Of a stretch of 44,122 nucleotides of DNA, positions 27,877 through 37,003 are shown piece after piece. The notes under the pieces are model-generated. The model was not told the DNA's origin, ran no database searches, and saw only the letters and a program-made list of their open reading frames with translations. Each line of letters begins with the position of its first letter. The stretch's first letter is position 1. The stretch comes from Promethearchaeota archaeon (GTDB lineage: Archaea; Asgardarchaeota; Lokiarchaeia; Sigyniarchaeales; SOKP01), in assembly GCA_016926735.1 (NCBI GenBank), contig JAFGOA010000031.1:1-44122 (forward strand), written 5' to 3'. The position numbers and the translations under genes were made by a program.

Positions 27877-29085
27877 ATGACTGAATATGACTATTTCATG
27901 GTTTATGAGCTTTTAGAGACCGGTGAAGAAGAGAGAATTGAGGCAGATCAAAATAATCTACAAGAAATTCTTCATCCAGAACAAGTTTTTGTAATTGTTA
28001 AAGAGGATGTAAGAAGAATATTTATATGGAAAGGAGCAAAATCTCCTGTTAGAAAACGATTCATTAGTTCAAGAGTAGCAAGTAAATTGCAAGATGAACT
28101 TATGAAACAAGCTGCTTTTCATCGCTGTAAAATTGTCTCTGTAGATCAAGGTGATGAACCTGAAGAATTCCTTAAGGTCTTCAGATTGGAAACTATGGAA
28201 GTTAAAGAAAAATTAGAAGATATGAGATATGTTCGAAATATCGAGAAAGATCTCGATGTTATAAAAGGAAAAGTTGTTGATGATGTTCCTATTAAAAAGC
28301 AAGTAGATGAAGAGTATTATTCTCCAGCATTAGAAGAGATGAAACGTAAAGGAATAGAAATAACATCAAAACCAATTCAACAAGATACAACCACAACTCA
28401 ATCAATGAAAATAAAAACATATCAACCTCCTCCTCATAAATTTGAAAAACCAAATCAAGATGAAATAATCAAAAAGATTTTGTCAAATAATGTTCCAAAT
28501 CAATATAAAAGACAAAATTTAATAATTGGAGAATCTTTGTTTGGTGCTGTTTCCAAAATAACAAATGTATTTGGAGAAGATATCGAAGAAACAGAATGGG
28601 AAAAAGTTGAAAAACTTCCCAAAGGAATTTTTAGTCTTGATAATTATTTATGTAGAATTTATTTCAACACACAAAAGGGAACTGTTGATGCTTTAGAAAT
28701 TTTAAAACCAGATAATGGAAAACCCGAGATGAAAAAAACGTCTTTTAAGATATCTGATGATGATATTTCATTAGAAAAGAAAATACTAAAATTAAAAACA
28801 CCTGAAAATTCATATCGAGAGAATTTAATAATTGGTTATAATTTATATGGTGCTATTTCAAAAAAAATTGAAGTTTTTGGAGAAGAAAGAGAAGAAGAAG
28901 AATGGAACTCTTTAAAAAAGGTTCCAAAAGAAATAGTTACATTGTCATCTCATTTATTCCGAATTTATTTTAATGAAAAGGAAGATAATGTTGATGCTAT
29001 TGAAATTTTGAAAAAAGAAGGGAATAGCGCTAATAAAAGCAGTACCAAAAGAAATTTACCAAAAATTCCCAGTAACAATGATTAG
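27877..29085 (+). CDS. Gelsolin-domain protein with duplicated C-terminal module
   Basis: A 402-residue protein (from ATG 27877; a GTG at 27868 would add three residues). Residues about 5-105 form a gelsolin/ADF-like domain: EDVRRIFIWKGAKSPVRKRF, then ISSRVASKLQDELM, and KIVSVDQGDEPEEFLKVF. This is the pattern of actin-severing gelsolin repeats, an Asgard hallmark. A charged linker (about 110-190) leads to two tandem copies of an 85-residue module (about 194-279 and 297-382). Their cores align: NLIIGESLFGAVSKITNVFG with NLIIGYNLYGAISKKIEVFG, and CRIYFNTQKGTVDALEILK with FRIYFNEKEDNVDAIEILK. I do not recognise the module. An actin-regulating role is inferred from the first domain only. Confidence 0.8.
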   Translation: MTEYDYFMVYELLETGEEERIEADQNNLQEILHPEQVFVIVKEDVRRIFIWKGAKSPVRKRFISSRVASKLQDELMKQAAFHRCKIVSVDQGDEPEEFLKVFRLETMEVKEKLEDMRYVRNIEKDLDVIKGKVVDDVPIKKQVDEEYYSPALEEMKRKGIEITSKPIQQDTTTTQSMKIKTYQPPPHKFEKPNQDEIIKKILSNNVPNQYKRQNLIIGESLFGAVSKITNVFGEDIEETEWEKVEKLPKGIFSLDNYLCRIYFNTQKGTVDALEILKPDNGKPEMKKTSFKISDDDISLEKKILKLKTPENSYRENLIIGYNLYGAISKKIEVFGEEREEEEWNSLKKVPKEIVTLSSHLFRIYFNEKEDNVDAIEILKKEGNSANKSSTKRNLPKIPSNND

Positions 29086-29159
29086 AATTAAAGAAAGATA
29101 CGTTATTCTTAAAATTGTTTTTTATTATGTAAATTAAAGAGATATGAAAATATAAAGAA

Positions 29160-29621
29160 CTATTCAAATAATTTTTTATAGCAATTACAGCAAGGAATTC
29201 CTATAATAAATGTAAATTTTCTTTTTTTTTCGAAATACATAAGATCAATAAGCTTATTTTTCATATATGAAAATTTATCATCAAAATATAAATGTTTTAG
29301 ATTATAATAATGATTATCATTACCACAAACAGGGCAATAAGAAAAGTATTTTATAAAATTATTATATACTTCTTTTTCTTTTTGAGTTAATTTGCTTATT
29401 TTTATATCTGGATTATTAATAATTAAATCTTTTAAATAATCCAATTCTGTTAACATTTCTTCTCTTAGACTGTCTGTATTGATTAAATTATTTGAATTAT
29501 TTATCGAATTAAAGTTCATAGATGTAGTATTGCATATATCAAATTTATTAATATATTCTACAGCTTCGTTGAAAAATCTTAATTTTTCTTTTTTTTCAAT
29601 ATTTTCTTTTAGATCTTTCAT
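29160..29621 (-). CDS. Hypothetical protein with C-terminal zinc-binding cysteines
   Basis: A 153-residue protein. The N-terminal 90 residues are helical and polar, with an asparagine-rich stretch (NFNSINNSNNLINTDS) that is probably disordered. The C-terminal part has two cysteine pairs, YCPVCGNDNH and IPCCNCYKK, about 45 residues apart, enough for one zinc site. ATG at 29621 is the only good start. It is 75 bp from the convergent gelsolin-domain gene. I do not recognise a family. Confidence 0.65.
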   Translation of the reverse strand: MKDLKENIEKKEKLRFFNEAVEYINKFDICNTTSMNFNSINNSNNLINTDSLREEMLTELDYLKDLIINNPDIKISKLTQKEKEVYNNFIKYFSYCPVCGNDNHYYNLKHLYFDDKFSYMKNKLIDLMYFEKKRKFTFIIGIPCCNCYKKLFE

Positions 29622-29819
29622 TTGTAATATATAATTTTTAATTATTTTTTCTTTTCACTCGATATAATGGTTTGAAAAAAAATCAATGCAAATAATAATT
29701 TAATAATAATCAATCACAATTTTATAAAAAAATGCTTATCCCCAATTTAATTTAAAAATAATTCTCTCTTTTTAATTTTTCTAACAAAAAAATTAAATAA
29801 TAATAATCTGACTTTTTTA

Positions 29820-32210
29820 TTATAATTCCTGCAATTTTTGTCTTTGTTTTTCTGTATCTTTAATATGACTTCTATTTAGATATTCATTTAACCTAAGTGG
29901 TCCTAGTTTATTTATCTTGTTTATGAAGGTTGTAACAACTGTTGCAAATTTTTCTCCCTCGCCAGCAGCTACACTTTCAATTTTTATACGATCTTTATTA
30001 ATACCTGTTTTGATTAAAATTTCTTCGATACTTTTATGTCTTTTTTCTGCTTTAATAAATCCAGTATCATAATGACAATCATTCTCATAACATCCCATAA
30101 TAATTACTCCATCAGCGCCTAAAAATAAACTTTCGAATACTAAAGAAGGATCAAGCATTGCAGTACACATTACTCTAATTGTTCTAATATTAGTAGGATA
30201 TTCAATTTTACTTGTTCCTGCCAGATCAGCTCCTGCATAAGAACACCAATTACATAAAAAACCTATAATTAAAGGAAATTCATTTTTTTTCTCTAATACT
30301 ATTTTAATTTGTCTCAAAATTTGACTTTTAGTAAAACCAGGTATATATAGCGCATCATTTGGGCACATTGCAGCACAAGCTCCACAGCCAGTACAAATTT
30401 CCTGAATGATCTTTAATTCTTTATTTTTAATATTTATTGCATTATAATCGCAAATATTTTCACATAAACGACATAAATCACATTTTTCTTTTTGCAAATA
30501 AACAATATATGGTTCTAACTCAACTCTTCCCTTTGTAAATAAAGCAATTACTTTAGCAGCAGCACTTTCTGCCTGAATAATACTCGAAGCAATATCTTTT
30601 GGTCCTTGAATAGCACCTGCTATGAAAATTCCATTTATTGAGGATTCTGATGATCGTAATTTTTGATGTTTTTCTAATATAAATCCATATGTATCTTGGG
30701 AAATATTAAGAATTTGACATAGTTCTTTTGTATTCTTTGCTGGTTCTATTCCTACTGCTAATACTACTAGATCTGTTTTATTTTCAAATAATATATCTTC
30801 ACTAACGCTTTCTCCTCTTATTATTAATTCATCAGAAGTATCACTTTTTACTATGGCAGAAATATTACTATTAATAAATCTTATTCCAAAATCTTCTCTT
30901 GCTCTATTATAAAATTCTTCACAATTCTTACCAACAGCTCTTATATCAATGTAATAGATATTTATATTGATATTTGGTAAATTTTTTTTTATTAATATTG
31001 CTTGTTTAATTGCAGCATTACAACATACTTGACTACAATAATCATGATGTATTTTTTTATTTCTAGAACCTACACATAATACAAATGAGACTCTCATAGG
31101 AGGTTTTCCTGTTGAAGGTCTTAAAATCCTTCCATTTGTAGGACCATCTCCATTTAATAATCTTTCTAATTGAAGAGTTGTGATAATATCTTGATAATTA
31201 TTATAGTTTAATTCTGATAACATTGATGGATCAAATGGTTTAAGACCTGTAGATACAATAATTGACCCTACATTAAATTCTAATAATTCTTCTTGTTGAT
31301 TAAAGTCAATCGCATCTCGTTCACATGCTTGGGCACATGCTTTACATCCTATACAATATTCTTTTTGAATATCTGGAAAAAGAGGTACTGCTTGAGGAAA
31401 TGGCACATCTATTGCCCTTCGAGGAAAAAAAGTATCTTTTATTTCAATTGGACATACCTCTCTACAAATATCAAAACAATGAATACATTCTTCTTCTTTT
31501 ATATAACGCGGCTTCTTTACTACAGTTACTTTAAAATTTCCAATACTTCCCTTAACATTTTTTACTTTTGAAAGAGTTAAAAGCTCAATATTTGGATGAT
31601 CATCTATTTCAGACATTAAAGGACCTAAAGCACAAATCGAACAATCAAGAGTTGGAAATGTTTTATCAAATAAAGCCATATATCCTCCAATAGTGGGTCT
31701 TTTTTCAATCATATATACTTTATATCCTGCATTCGCAATAACTAAAGCTGCTTTTATTCCTGCTATTCCTCCGCCTATGATTAATGTTTTTGGAATAATT
31801 TCTCGATATTGTGCTTCTAAAGGAAATAATAATTTAACTCTTTCTATTGCCATATTAATTTGATCAATAGCCTTTCTTGTTGCTTTAATTGGATTTTTTG
31901 AATGAACCCATGAATTTTGTTCCCTAATATTAGCAAAAGATAATAAATATTTATTAATTCCAGCTTTTTCGATAGTTTTTTGAAATAATGAACCATGTAA
32001 TTTAAAAGAACATGCGGCGATTACAATCCTTTCAATTTTATTTTTTTTTATCTCTTTTATTATATTATTTACTCCCGATTCTGAACATAAATATTGATCT
32101 TTAAAAACATGATAAATAGATAAATTCGAAAAATGCTTATACAATTTATCGACATCTATCGTCCCACTAATATTTCTTCCACATTCACAAATAAATAATC
32201 CTATATTCAA
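29820..32210 (-). CDS. hdrA: HdrA-like protein fused to MvhD
   Basis: A 796-residue iron-sulfur flavoprotein of the heterodisulfide reductase A family, which performs flavin-based electron bifurcation in the cytosol. The N-terminal Cys pair is FICECGRN. The FAD motif LIIGGGIAGIKAALVIANAG is at about 143-162. DCSICALGP, CVGSRNKKIHHDYCSQVCC and four ferredoxin-type clusters follow (Cys242/245/249/253, Cys286/289/292/296, then KCDLCRLCENIC and ICTGCGACAAMC). Residues about 645-785 form an MvhD domain (FLCNWCSYAGADLAGTSKI, VMCTAMLDPSLV, GCYENDCHYDTG), which normally links a hydrogenase or formate dehydrogenase. HdrB and HdrC are not adjacent. The start codon of this frame is TTG. The electron partners are unknown. 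Confidence 0.93.
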   Translation of the reverse strand: MNIGLFICECGRNISGTIDVDKLYKHFSNLSIYHVFKDQYLCSESGVNNIIKEIKKNKIERIVIAACSFKLHGSLFQKTIEKAGINKYLLSFANIREQNSWVHSKNPIKATRKAIDQINMAIERVKLLFPLEAQYREIIPKTLIIGGGIAGIKAALVIANAGYKVYMIEKRPTIGGYMALFDKTFPTLDCSICALGPLMSEIDDHPNIELLTLSKVKNVKGSIGNFKVTVVKKPRYIKEEECIHCFDICREVCPIEIKDTFFPRRAIDVPFPQAVPLFPDIQKEYCIGCKACAQACERDAIDFNQQEELLEFNVGSIIVSTGLKPFDPSMLSELNYNNYQDIITTLQLERLLNGDGPTNGRILRPSTGKPPMRVSFVLCVGSRNKKIHHDYCSQVCCNAAIKQAILIKKNLPNININIYYIDIRAVGKNCEEFYNRAREDFGIRFINSNISAIVKSDTSDELIIRGESVSEDILFENKTDLVVLAVGIEPAKNTKELCQILNISQDTYGFILEKHQKLRSSESSINGIFIAGAIQGPKDIASSIIQAESAAAKVIALFTKGRVELEPYIVYLQKEKCDLCRLCENICDYNAINIKNKELKIIQEICTGCGACAAMCPNDALYIPGFTKSQILRQIKIVLEKKNEFPLIIGFLCNWCSYAGADLAGTSKIEYPTNIRTIRVMCTAMLDPSLVFESLFLGADGVIIMGCYENDCHYDTGFIKAEKRHKSIEEILIKTGINKDRIKIESVAAGEGEKFATVVTTFINKINKLGPLRLNEYLNRSHIKDTEKQRQKLQEL

Positions 32211-32323
32211 AGAATTTCACATAAATATTTTCAGATCTATAATTAATAATTTGAGTAAATACTAATACAATTAAAATTTATTATTTTAAAAAGATAATCT
32301 TGATGCTTAAATTTAAAAATGAA

Positions 32324-32932
32324 TTACCTTGAAATATCTTTTGGTAGAAATTTGTAAGTCTTAAAAATATCAAAATTATTTTTTTTCATTTCTATAAAAA
32401 AACCTTTTTCCAATTCATATTCTTTTTTTGCCCATTCAAGAATTTGCTCGGGTTTATATAATTCTCCTTTTTTTTCTAAGGAATTTCTTAATGCAGGACA
32501 TTCCTTAGAGTACTTTCTAAAATTTCTCATATTCTTTATCAAAATATTCCATCCAATAGGATATGCTCTACATTGAAATGGGCGGGCAATATGAACTGAG
32601 CATAAGTCATTTTTATCAATAAATTCACAATGTTCATCATTTCCTGTAAATTTGAAACCAAGAGCAAAGAAATAATAATTTTTTCCTTTTGTTTTACCTT
32701 CTTCTTTCCAATAAAAACTTGTTCTAATAAGCTTTAAATATTTTTTTGCAAATGATTTTTGAGTATAATGCTCTCCTTGTTTGTTCAGATATTCCACTAG
32801 TTTTTCAATATCATTTTTATAAAGATATACTTCTCCATTATTTAATCCTTTACAGCATGCTCCACATTTTTCACATGAGAAATATAAACCATTTTTAAAA
32901 AATTCAGAAAGTCTTATATCTTTAGAAGGCAA
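32324..32932 (-). CDS. YkgJ-type cysteine-cluster (metal-chelating) protein
   Basis: A 202-residue protein with the YkgJ/CxxCxxCC family signature. The N-terminal cluster is FSCEKCGACCKG (Cys20, 23, 26, 27), and a second one is HCEFIDKNDLCSVHIARPFQ followed by CRAYPIGW. The family binds zinc or a 2Fe-2S/4Fe-4S-type cluster and lacks a settled function; some members help with protein maturation. The start in this frame is TTG at 32932. It lies directly upstream of hdrA (114 bp) on the same strand, so it may be co-transcribed and act on iron-sulfur proteins (inference). Confidence 0.85.
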   Translation of the reverse strand: MPSKDIRLSEFFKNGLYFSCEKCGACCKGLNNGEVYLYKNDIEKLVEYLNKQGEHYTQKSFAKKYLKLIRTSFYWKEEGKTKGKNYYFFALGFKFTGNDEHCEFIDKNDLCSVHIARPFQCRAYPIGWNILIKNMRNFRKYSKECPALRNSLEKKGELYKPEQILEWAKKEYELEKGFFIEMKKNNFDIFKTYKFLPKDISR

Positions 32933-33152
32933 TGTTCTATTAATCTTGTTTTTAAAAAACTGATCGGTTTAACATTTTTAATCTTTTCTTAATATGAAAG
33001 AATAAAATTTATTTGATTTTTTTAGAAGGTTTTTTTATTTACCATTATTTTTTTATCTATTATACATTATTCTCTGAGAAATAATTCTTACTAACCTTCA
33101 ATAGGTTGTTTAAATGTAATTATTTTAAATATCATAAATGAGTAAATAAATT

Positions 33153-35396
33153 TTGGAAAAAAAAATCAATATAATCGATGAAAAAATAAAACTTAAACAA
33201 CTAATTACTAATTTAATCAATATAACATCAACAATAAAAAAAAAAAATATCGAGAATAATTCTAGTTATATCCAATGGAAGAAAAAATTTTACGATCTCT
33301 ATAATAAGGATAATCTCGATGTCGATCTCTATCTCTATTTTTCAATAATATATTACATGGGTTATATTTTAATTTCTAAATTTTCTTTAGGCTTTGATTT
33401 ACCCAAAAAAAGTAATATACTAACTAAAAATTATTTTCAGAAGATATATTATGATTTTTCTCAAAAAAAAAAAGAAATTGATTTATTTACTTTGGGTTAC
33501 TTTAATTATATTTTAGAAATAGATTTAGATATATCTACTAGGTTTCTATCTATTTTATGGAAAATAATACAATTATTAACAAAATTAAATATAGAACCAG
33601 AATTATATTTTGATTTTATCGTTCAAAATATTATTCCAAAAGAAATTCGCCATGATACAGGTGAATTTTATACTCCATTTTTTCTTGTTCAAAAGATGGT
33701 TGATCATTCATATATTTTTGGTGAAAAAGTCTTGGACCCTTGCTGTGGTTCAGGGAATTTTTTAATTATAATTATAAGAAAAATTTTGAATTCAGATCTT
33801 CCTGATCTAAAAAAAAAACAAGCTATAAATAATCTTTATGGATTTGATATCAATCCCGTCTCGATATATATGGCTAAAATTAATATTATTTTATTATTAA
33901 GTAATAAATTTGAGAATTTTAAAATCAATATATTTAATTTAAACTCATTATACTCAAATAATAAATTTAAAGATTATTTATTTGATTTAATAATAGGGAA
34001 TCCTCCTTGGTATACCTTTCGAGATATAGATTCTATTGAAAAACAAGAAATTATAAGAAATCTTGTTGATAAAATGGAAATAAAACCATCGCCTAAAAAT
34101 ATTTTAAATATTGAGATATCTACTGTATTTTTTTATTCTTCTTATGAAAAATATATGAAAACAAACTCGAAGATCTTTTTTGTAATAACTAAAGGGGTTA
34201 TAACTGGTTCTCATACTTCTCGATTTAGAAATTTTAGAGGATTTGAATCAATAGAAATTTGGAATTTTAATAATTCGTTAAAAAAGGTTTTTCCTGTTGA
34301 TTTTATTTGTCTATTTGCCAGAAAAAGTAATAATAATAATCCTGTATTTGAATTAAGGATTCCTTGTTATAACTATATTGCACAAAAAATTAATGATAAT
34401 AGTTATAATTTAATTAATTACAATTTAAAACTTGAATCAAAAGAGATTTTAGTACCATATAATAGAGTAATAAAGGGTAATAAAATATATATAAAAAGAT
34501 TAGTCACCCAATCAAAAAAAGAAGAATTATTTGATTTAAAAGAAAGTATCTACAAATCATTATTTAGAAAAGGTGCAGATCTCAATCCTAGAAATTTAAT
34601 TTTTGTAAATGTAAAATCAATAGAAAATCCTCTTGTAAAAATTAATCCAGATGAAAGAATTTTTAAACGAGCAAAAAAACCTTGGAATAAAATTGAATTT
34701 AGAGATGAAATAGTTGATAAAAAAAATATTTTCAATGTATTGAAGAGTACAGAGTTATTGAAATTTTATATTTATAATAATTATAAAGTATTTTTACCCA
34801 TCGATAATAAAAATCTGAAATTTGATTTGAACACTCTAAATGAATATTCAAGATCATTTTATAATAAAATAAATAAGGTCTATTTAAGGTTAAAAAAGAC
34901 TACTACTAAAAATAAATCATTGATGGATAATCTCAATAGATGGGGTAAACTTCTACATACAGCACAATCGAAAAAAATCAAAGTTATTTATAATAATTCT
35001 GGAGGAATTCTCAAGTCAGCTGTAATTCAGGGCAATTATATAATATCTGGGGATTTAAGTTATTATTCAACTGATAATCTTGAAGAAGCTTATTATTTAT
35101 CAGCAATATTGAACTCAAATCTTATCACAAATCAGATACAAATTATAAAGAGTTCAAGGCATATCTTTAAAAAACCATTTAATTTTCCGATAAGAAAATT
35201 CAATCCTCAAAATAAAAATCATCGAGAACTAGCTTCTCTAAGCAAAAAAGCAGAAAAAGAAGTAATAATTTATTTTAGTAATCTTGAAAAAAAAAGACCT
35301 ACTACTTTTTTTTTCCCTAAAGGGATTATAAACAATAAAATTTCTCAAATTATAAATGATATAGATAATATTGTTAAGTTTGAATTATCTTCATAA
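33153..35396 (+). CDS. Orphan N6-adenine DNA methyltransferase (type IIG/BREX-like)
   Basis: A 747-residue gamma-class adenine methyltransferase. The HDTGEFYTPFFLVQKMV segment (167-183) and motif I LDPCCGSGNF (195-203) bind S-adenosylmethionine; catalytic motif IV is NPPW (283-286). The C-terminal third has a TaqI-like target-recognition region (GKLLHTAQSKKIKVIY, then LSYYSTDNLEEAYYLSAILN). An N-terminal helical domain of about 150 residues precedes the catalytic core. I see no nuclease motif and no HsdR, HsdS or BREX partner nearby, so it could mark DNA for housekeeping, or be a remnant of a defence system. The start is TTG at 33153, since no ATG occurs early. Very AT-rich codon use matches the neighbours. 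Confidence 0.85.
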   Translation: MEKKINIIDEKIKLKQLITNLINITSTIKKKNIENNSSYIQWKKKFYDLYNKDNLDVDLYLYFSIIYYMGYILISKFSLGFDLPKKSNILTKNYFQKIYYDFSQKKKEIDLFTLGYFNYILEIDLDISTRFLSILWKIIQLLTKLNIEPELYFDFIVQNIIPKEIRHDTGEFYTPFFLVQKMVDHSYIFGEKVLDPCCGSGNFLIIIIRKILNSDLPDLKKKQAINNLYGFDINPVSIYMAKINIILLLSNKFENFKINIFNLNSLYSNNKFKDYLFDLIIGNPPWYTFRDIDSIEKQEIIRNLVDKMEIKPSPKNILNIEISTVFFYSSYEKYMKTNSKIFFVITKGVITGSHTSRFRNFRGFESIEIWNFNNSLKKVFPVDFICLFARKSNNNNPVFELRIPCYNYIAQKINDNSYNLINYNLKLESKEILVPYNRVIKGNKIYIKRLVTQSKKEELFDLKESIYKSLFRKGADLNPRNLIFVNVKSIENPLVKINPDERIFKRAKKPWNKIEFRDEIVDKKNIFNVLKSTELLKFYIYNNYKVFLPIDNKNLKFDLNTLNEYSRSFYNKINKVYLRLKKTTTKNKSLMDNLNRWGKLLHTAQSKKIKVIYNNSGGILKSAVIQGNYIISGDLSYYSTDNLEEAYYLSAILNSNLITNQIQIIKSSRHIFKKPFNFPIRKFNPQNKNHRELASLSKKAEKEVIIYFSNLEKKRPTTFFFPKGIINNKISQIINDIDNIVKFELSS

Positions 35397-35525
35397 CTTT
35401 TAAATTATTTATAAAAAATTATAAATTTTTATAGACTTTTAATAAACAGTTAGAATTACATTAAAAAAAAAAACTAAATGGATAGGCATATTATTTAGGA
35501 ATTATTTATTTTATTCTATAGATAA

Positions 35526-36068
35526 GTGGGTATTAATAGCGTGGAAAAAAGAAAGTACTTATTTAAAATTGTAACTATTGGAGAAGGAGGATCAGGAAAA
35601 ACATCTTTACTACGTCGATATGTTGAAGGTAAGTTTGATGAATCAACTGTTTTGACTGTTGGTGTAGATTTCTACATAAAAGAACTCGACAGTAATTCAG
35701 AAGCAGAATGTACTTTACAATTATGGGATTTTAGTGGTCAATTAAGATTTCGACATATGTTAGGAAATTATGTTATGGGAGCTCGAGCTGCTCTTCTCCT
35801 AGTTGATCTTACTCATATGCCTGAAATGGAAGAATTGATAGAATGGGTAAATATAGTTAGATCTCATGATCCCGTCTTACCTATTCTTTTGGTAGGAGCA
35901 AAAGCAGATCTAAAAGACTTAATTGCTGTTGAAGATGAATTTATGTTGAATGTTGTGAATACCTTTAATATGGCGGGATATATAAAAACTTCTGCAAAAA
36001 CGGGACATAATGTAAATAAAGCTTTTAAGCTAATCGCTAAAACCTTAATGAATCGATGCAAATATTAA
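35526..36068 (+). CDS. Ras-like small GTPase
   Basis: A 180-residue small GTPase of the Ras superfamily, close in layout to Rab/Arf-like Asgard proteins. The P-loop is GEGGSGKT (19-26), switch I has TVGVDF (Thr44), switch II is WDFSGQ (67-72), G4 is GAKAD (124-128) and G5 is TSAK (155-158). The G4 motif normally reads NKxD; here alanine replaces Asn/Thr, which weakens a key guanine contact and may change nucleotide preference. There is no C-terminal prenylation cysteine box, only NRCKY. The frame begins with GTG at 35526; a second GTG at 35541 is an alternative. A gap of 91 bp separates it from the MBL-fold gene on the same strand. Confidence 0.93.
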   Translation: MGINSVEKRKYLFKIVTIGEGGSGKTSLLRRYVEGKFDESTVLTVGVDFYIKELDSNSEAECTLQLWDFSGQLRFRHMLGNYVMGARAALLLVDLTHMPEMEELIEWVNIVRSHDPVLPILLVGAKADLKDLIAVEDEFMLNVVNTFNMAGYIKTSAKTGHNVNKAFKLIAKTLMNRCKY

Positions 36069-36159
36069 TATAATGTTATTCTGTATGAGAAATATTTAGA
36101 TTCGGTACATTAGATTTCCTAAATAATACGCATTAAATTAACCTTATATTTCCTAAATT

Positions 36160-36969
36160 ATGTCTGAAAAAGATGAGCTTGTAATTCTTGGTTCTGGGGG
36201 AGGTCGCCATCATGTTCGAACTCAATATAGAGCTACCGGCGGGATATTATTTAAATTTAACAATACACAAGCTCATATTGATCCTGGTCCCGGAGCTATT
36301 GTAAGAATAAATCAATATAAAGAGGATCCAACTAAAACTGAATTATTTATTGCAACACATCTACATTTAGATCATTCAGGAGATATGGGGGCCATTATTG
36401 AAGCTTCTAGAGAATATTTGTATGATAAAAATAAAGTCTTTTTTAAAAAAGGGACTTTACTCACAACTTCAGATACATTACCTATAATATCTAAATACCA
36501 TCTTAATATGCTAGAAAAAATTGTTGAATTCAAAGCTGGTGCATCACTGAAATTTAAAAATACAGAAATCTTGGGTACAAAAGTGCTGCATTCAGATGAA
36601 GAGGGTTTTGGGGTTAGATTTAACTTTGATACATATTCTATAGCATATTCTAGTGATACAACTGTTTTTGATGGATTTGCGAGTCAATATAATGGAGTTA
36701 ATATTTTAATTTTAAATCTCCTTAGACCAGACTCCGTTTTATGCAAACGTCATCTTGCTACTGATCAAGTACTTCCATATTTAAAAAAAATAACACCCCC
36801 TCCGAAAACAATCATTTTAAACCATTTTGGGGTATATATGGATAGTCCTATATCAAAAAAAAATTATATTCCAAGTCAAATAGAAAAAATAAAGAAATTT
36901 ACCAATATTAAAAACGTTATCGCAGCAAGAGATGGATTAAAACTTAGAATAAAGGATTTATTAGATTAA
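36160..36969 (+). CDS. MBL-fold metallo-hydrolase (RNase Z-like)
   Basis: A 269-residue metallo-beta-lactamase-fold protein. The zinc motif is THLHLDHSGD (His67, His69, Asp71, His72). Later ligands are probably the His in KVLHSDE, the Asp in YSSDTTVFD and the His in ILNHFGVY. The N-terminus LVILGSGGGRHHVRTQYRAT resembles RNase Z-like and phosphodiesterase-type MBL proteins. The KRHLATDQV segment is typical of this archaeal group. The substrate could be RNA, a phosphodiester or a thioester. It follows the small GTPase gene by 91 bp and may share its transcript. Confidence 0.88.
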   Translation: MSEKDELVILGSGGGRHHVRTQYRATGGILFKFNNTQAHIDPGPGAIVRINQYKEDPTKTELFIATHLHLDHSGDMGAIIEASREYLYDKNKVFFKKGTLLTTSDTLPIISKYHLNMLEKIVEFKAGASLKFKNTEILGTKVLHSDEEGFGVRFNFDTYSIAYSSDTTVFDGFASQYNGVNILILNLLRPDSVLCKRHLATDQVLPYLKKITPPPKTIILNHFGVYMDSPISKKNYIPSQIEKIKKFTNIKNVIAARDGLKLRIKDLLD

Positions 36970-37003
36970 AACTCTTATATGAACGTAATTCTATTCAAAA
37001 TAG

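Noticed and set aside
33153-35396. Complete restriction-modification or BREX locus
   Set aside because: Neighbours are a YkgJ protein and a small GTPase; no nuclease or specificity gene is present.
36210-36222. GTTCGAAC-type sequence resembling a tRNA T-arm
   Set aside because: It lies inside the MBL-fold gene and has no surrounding cloverleaf.
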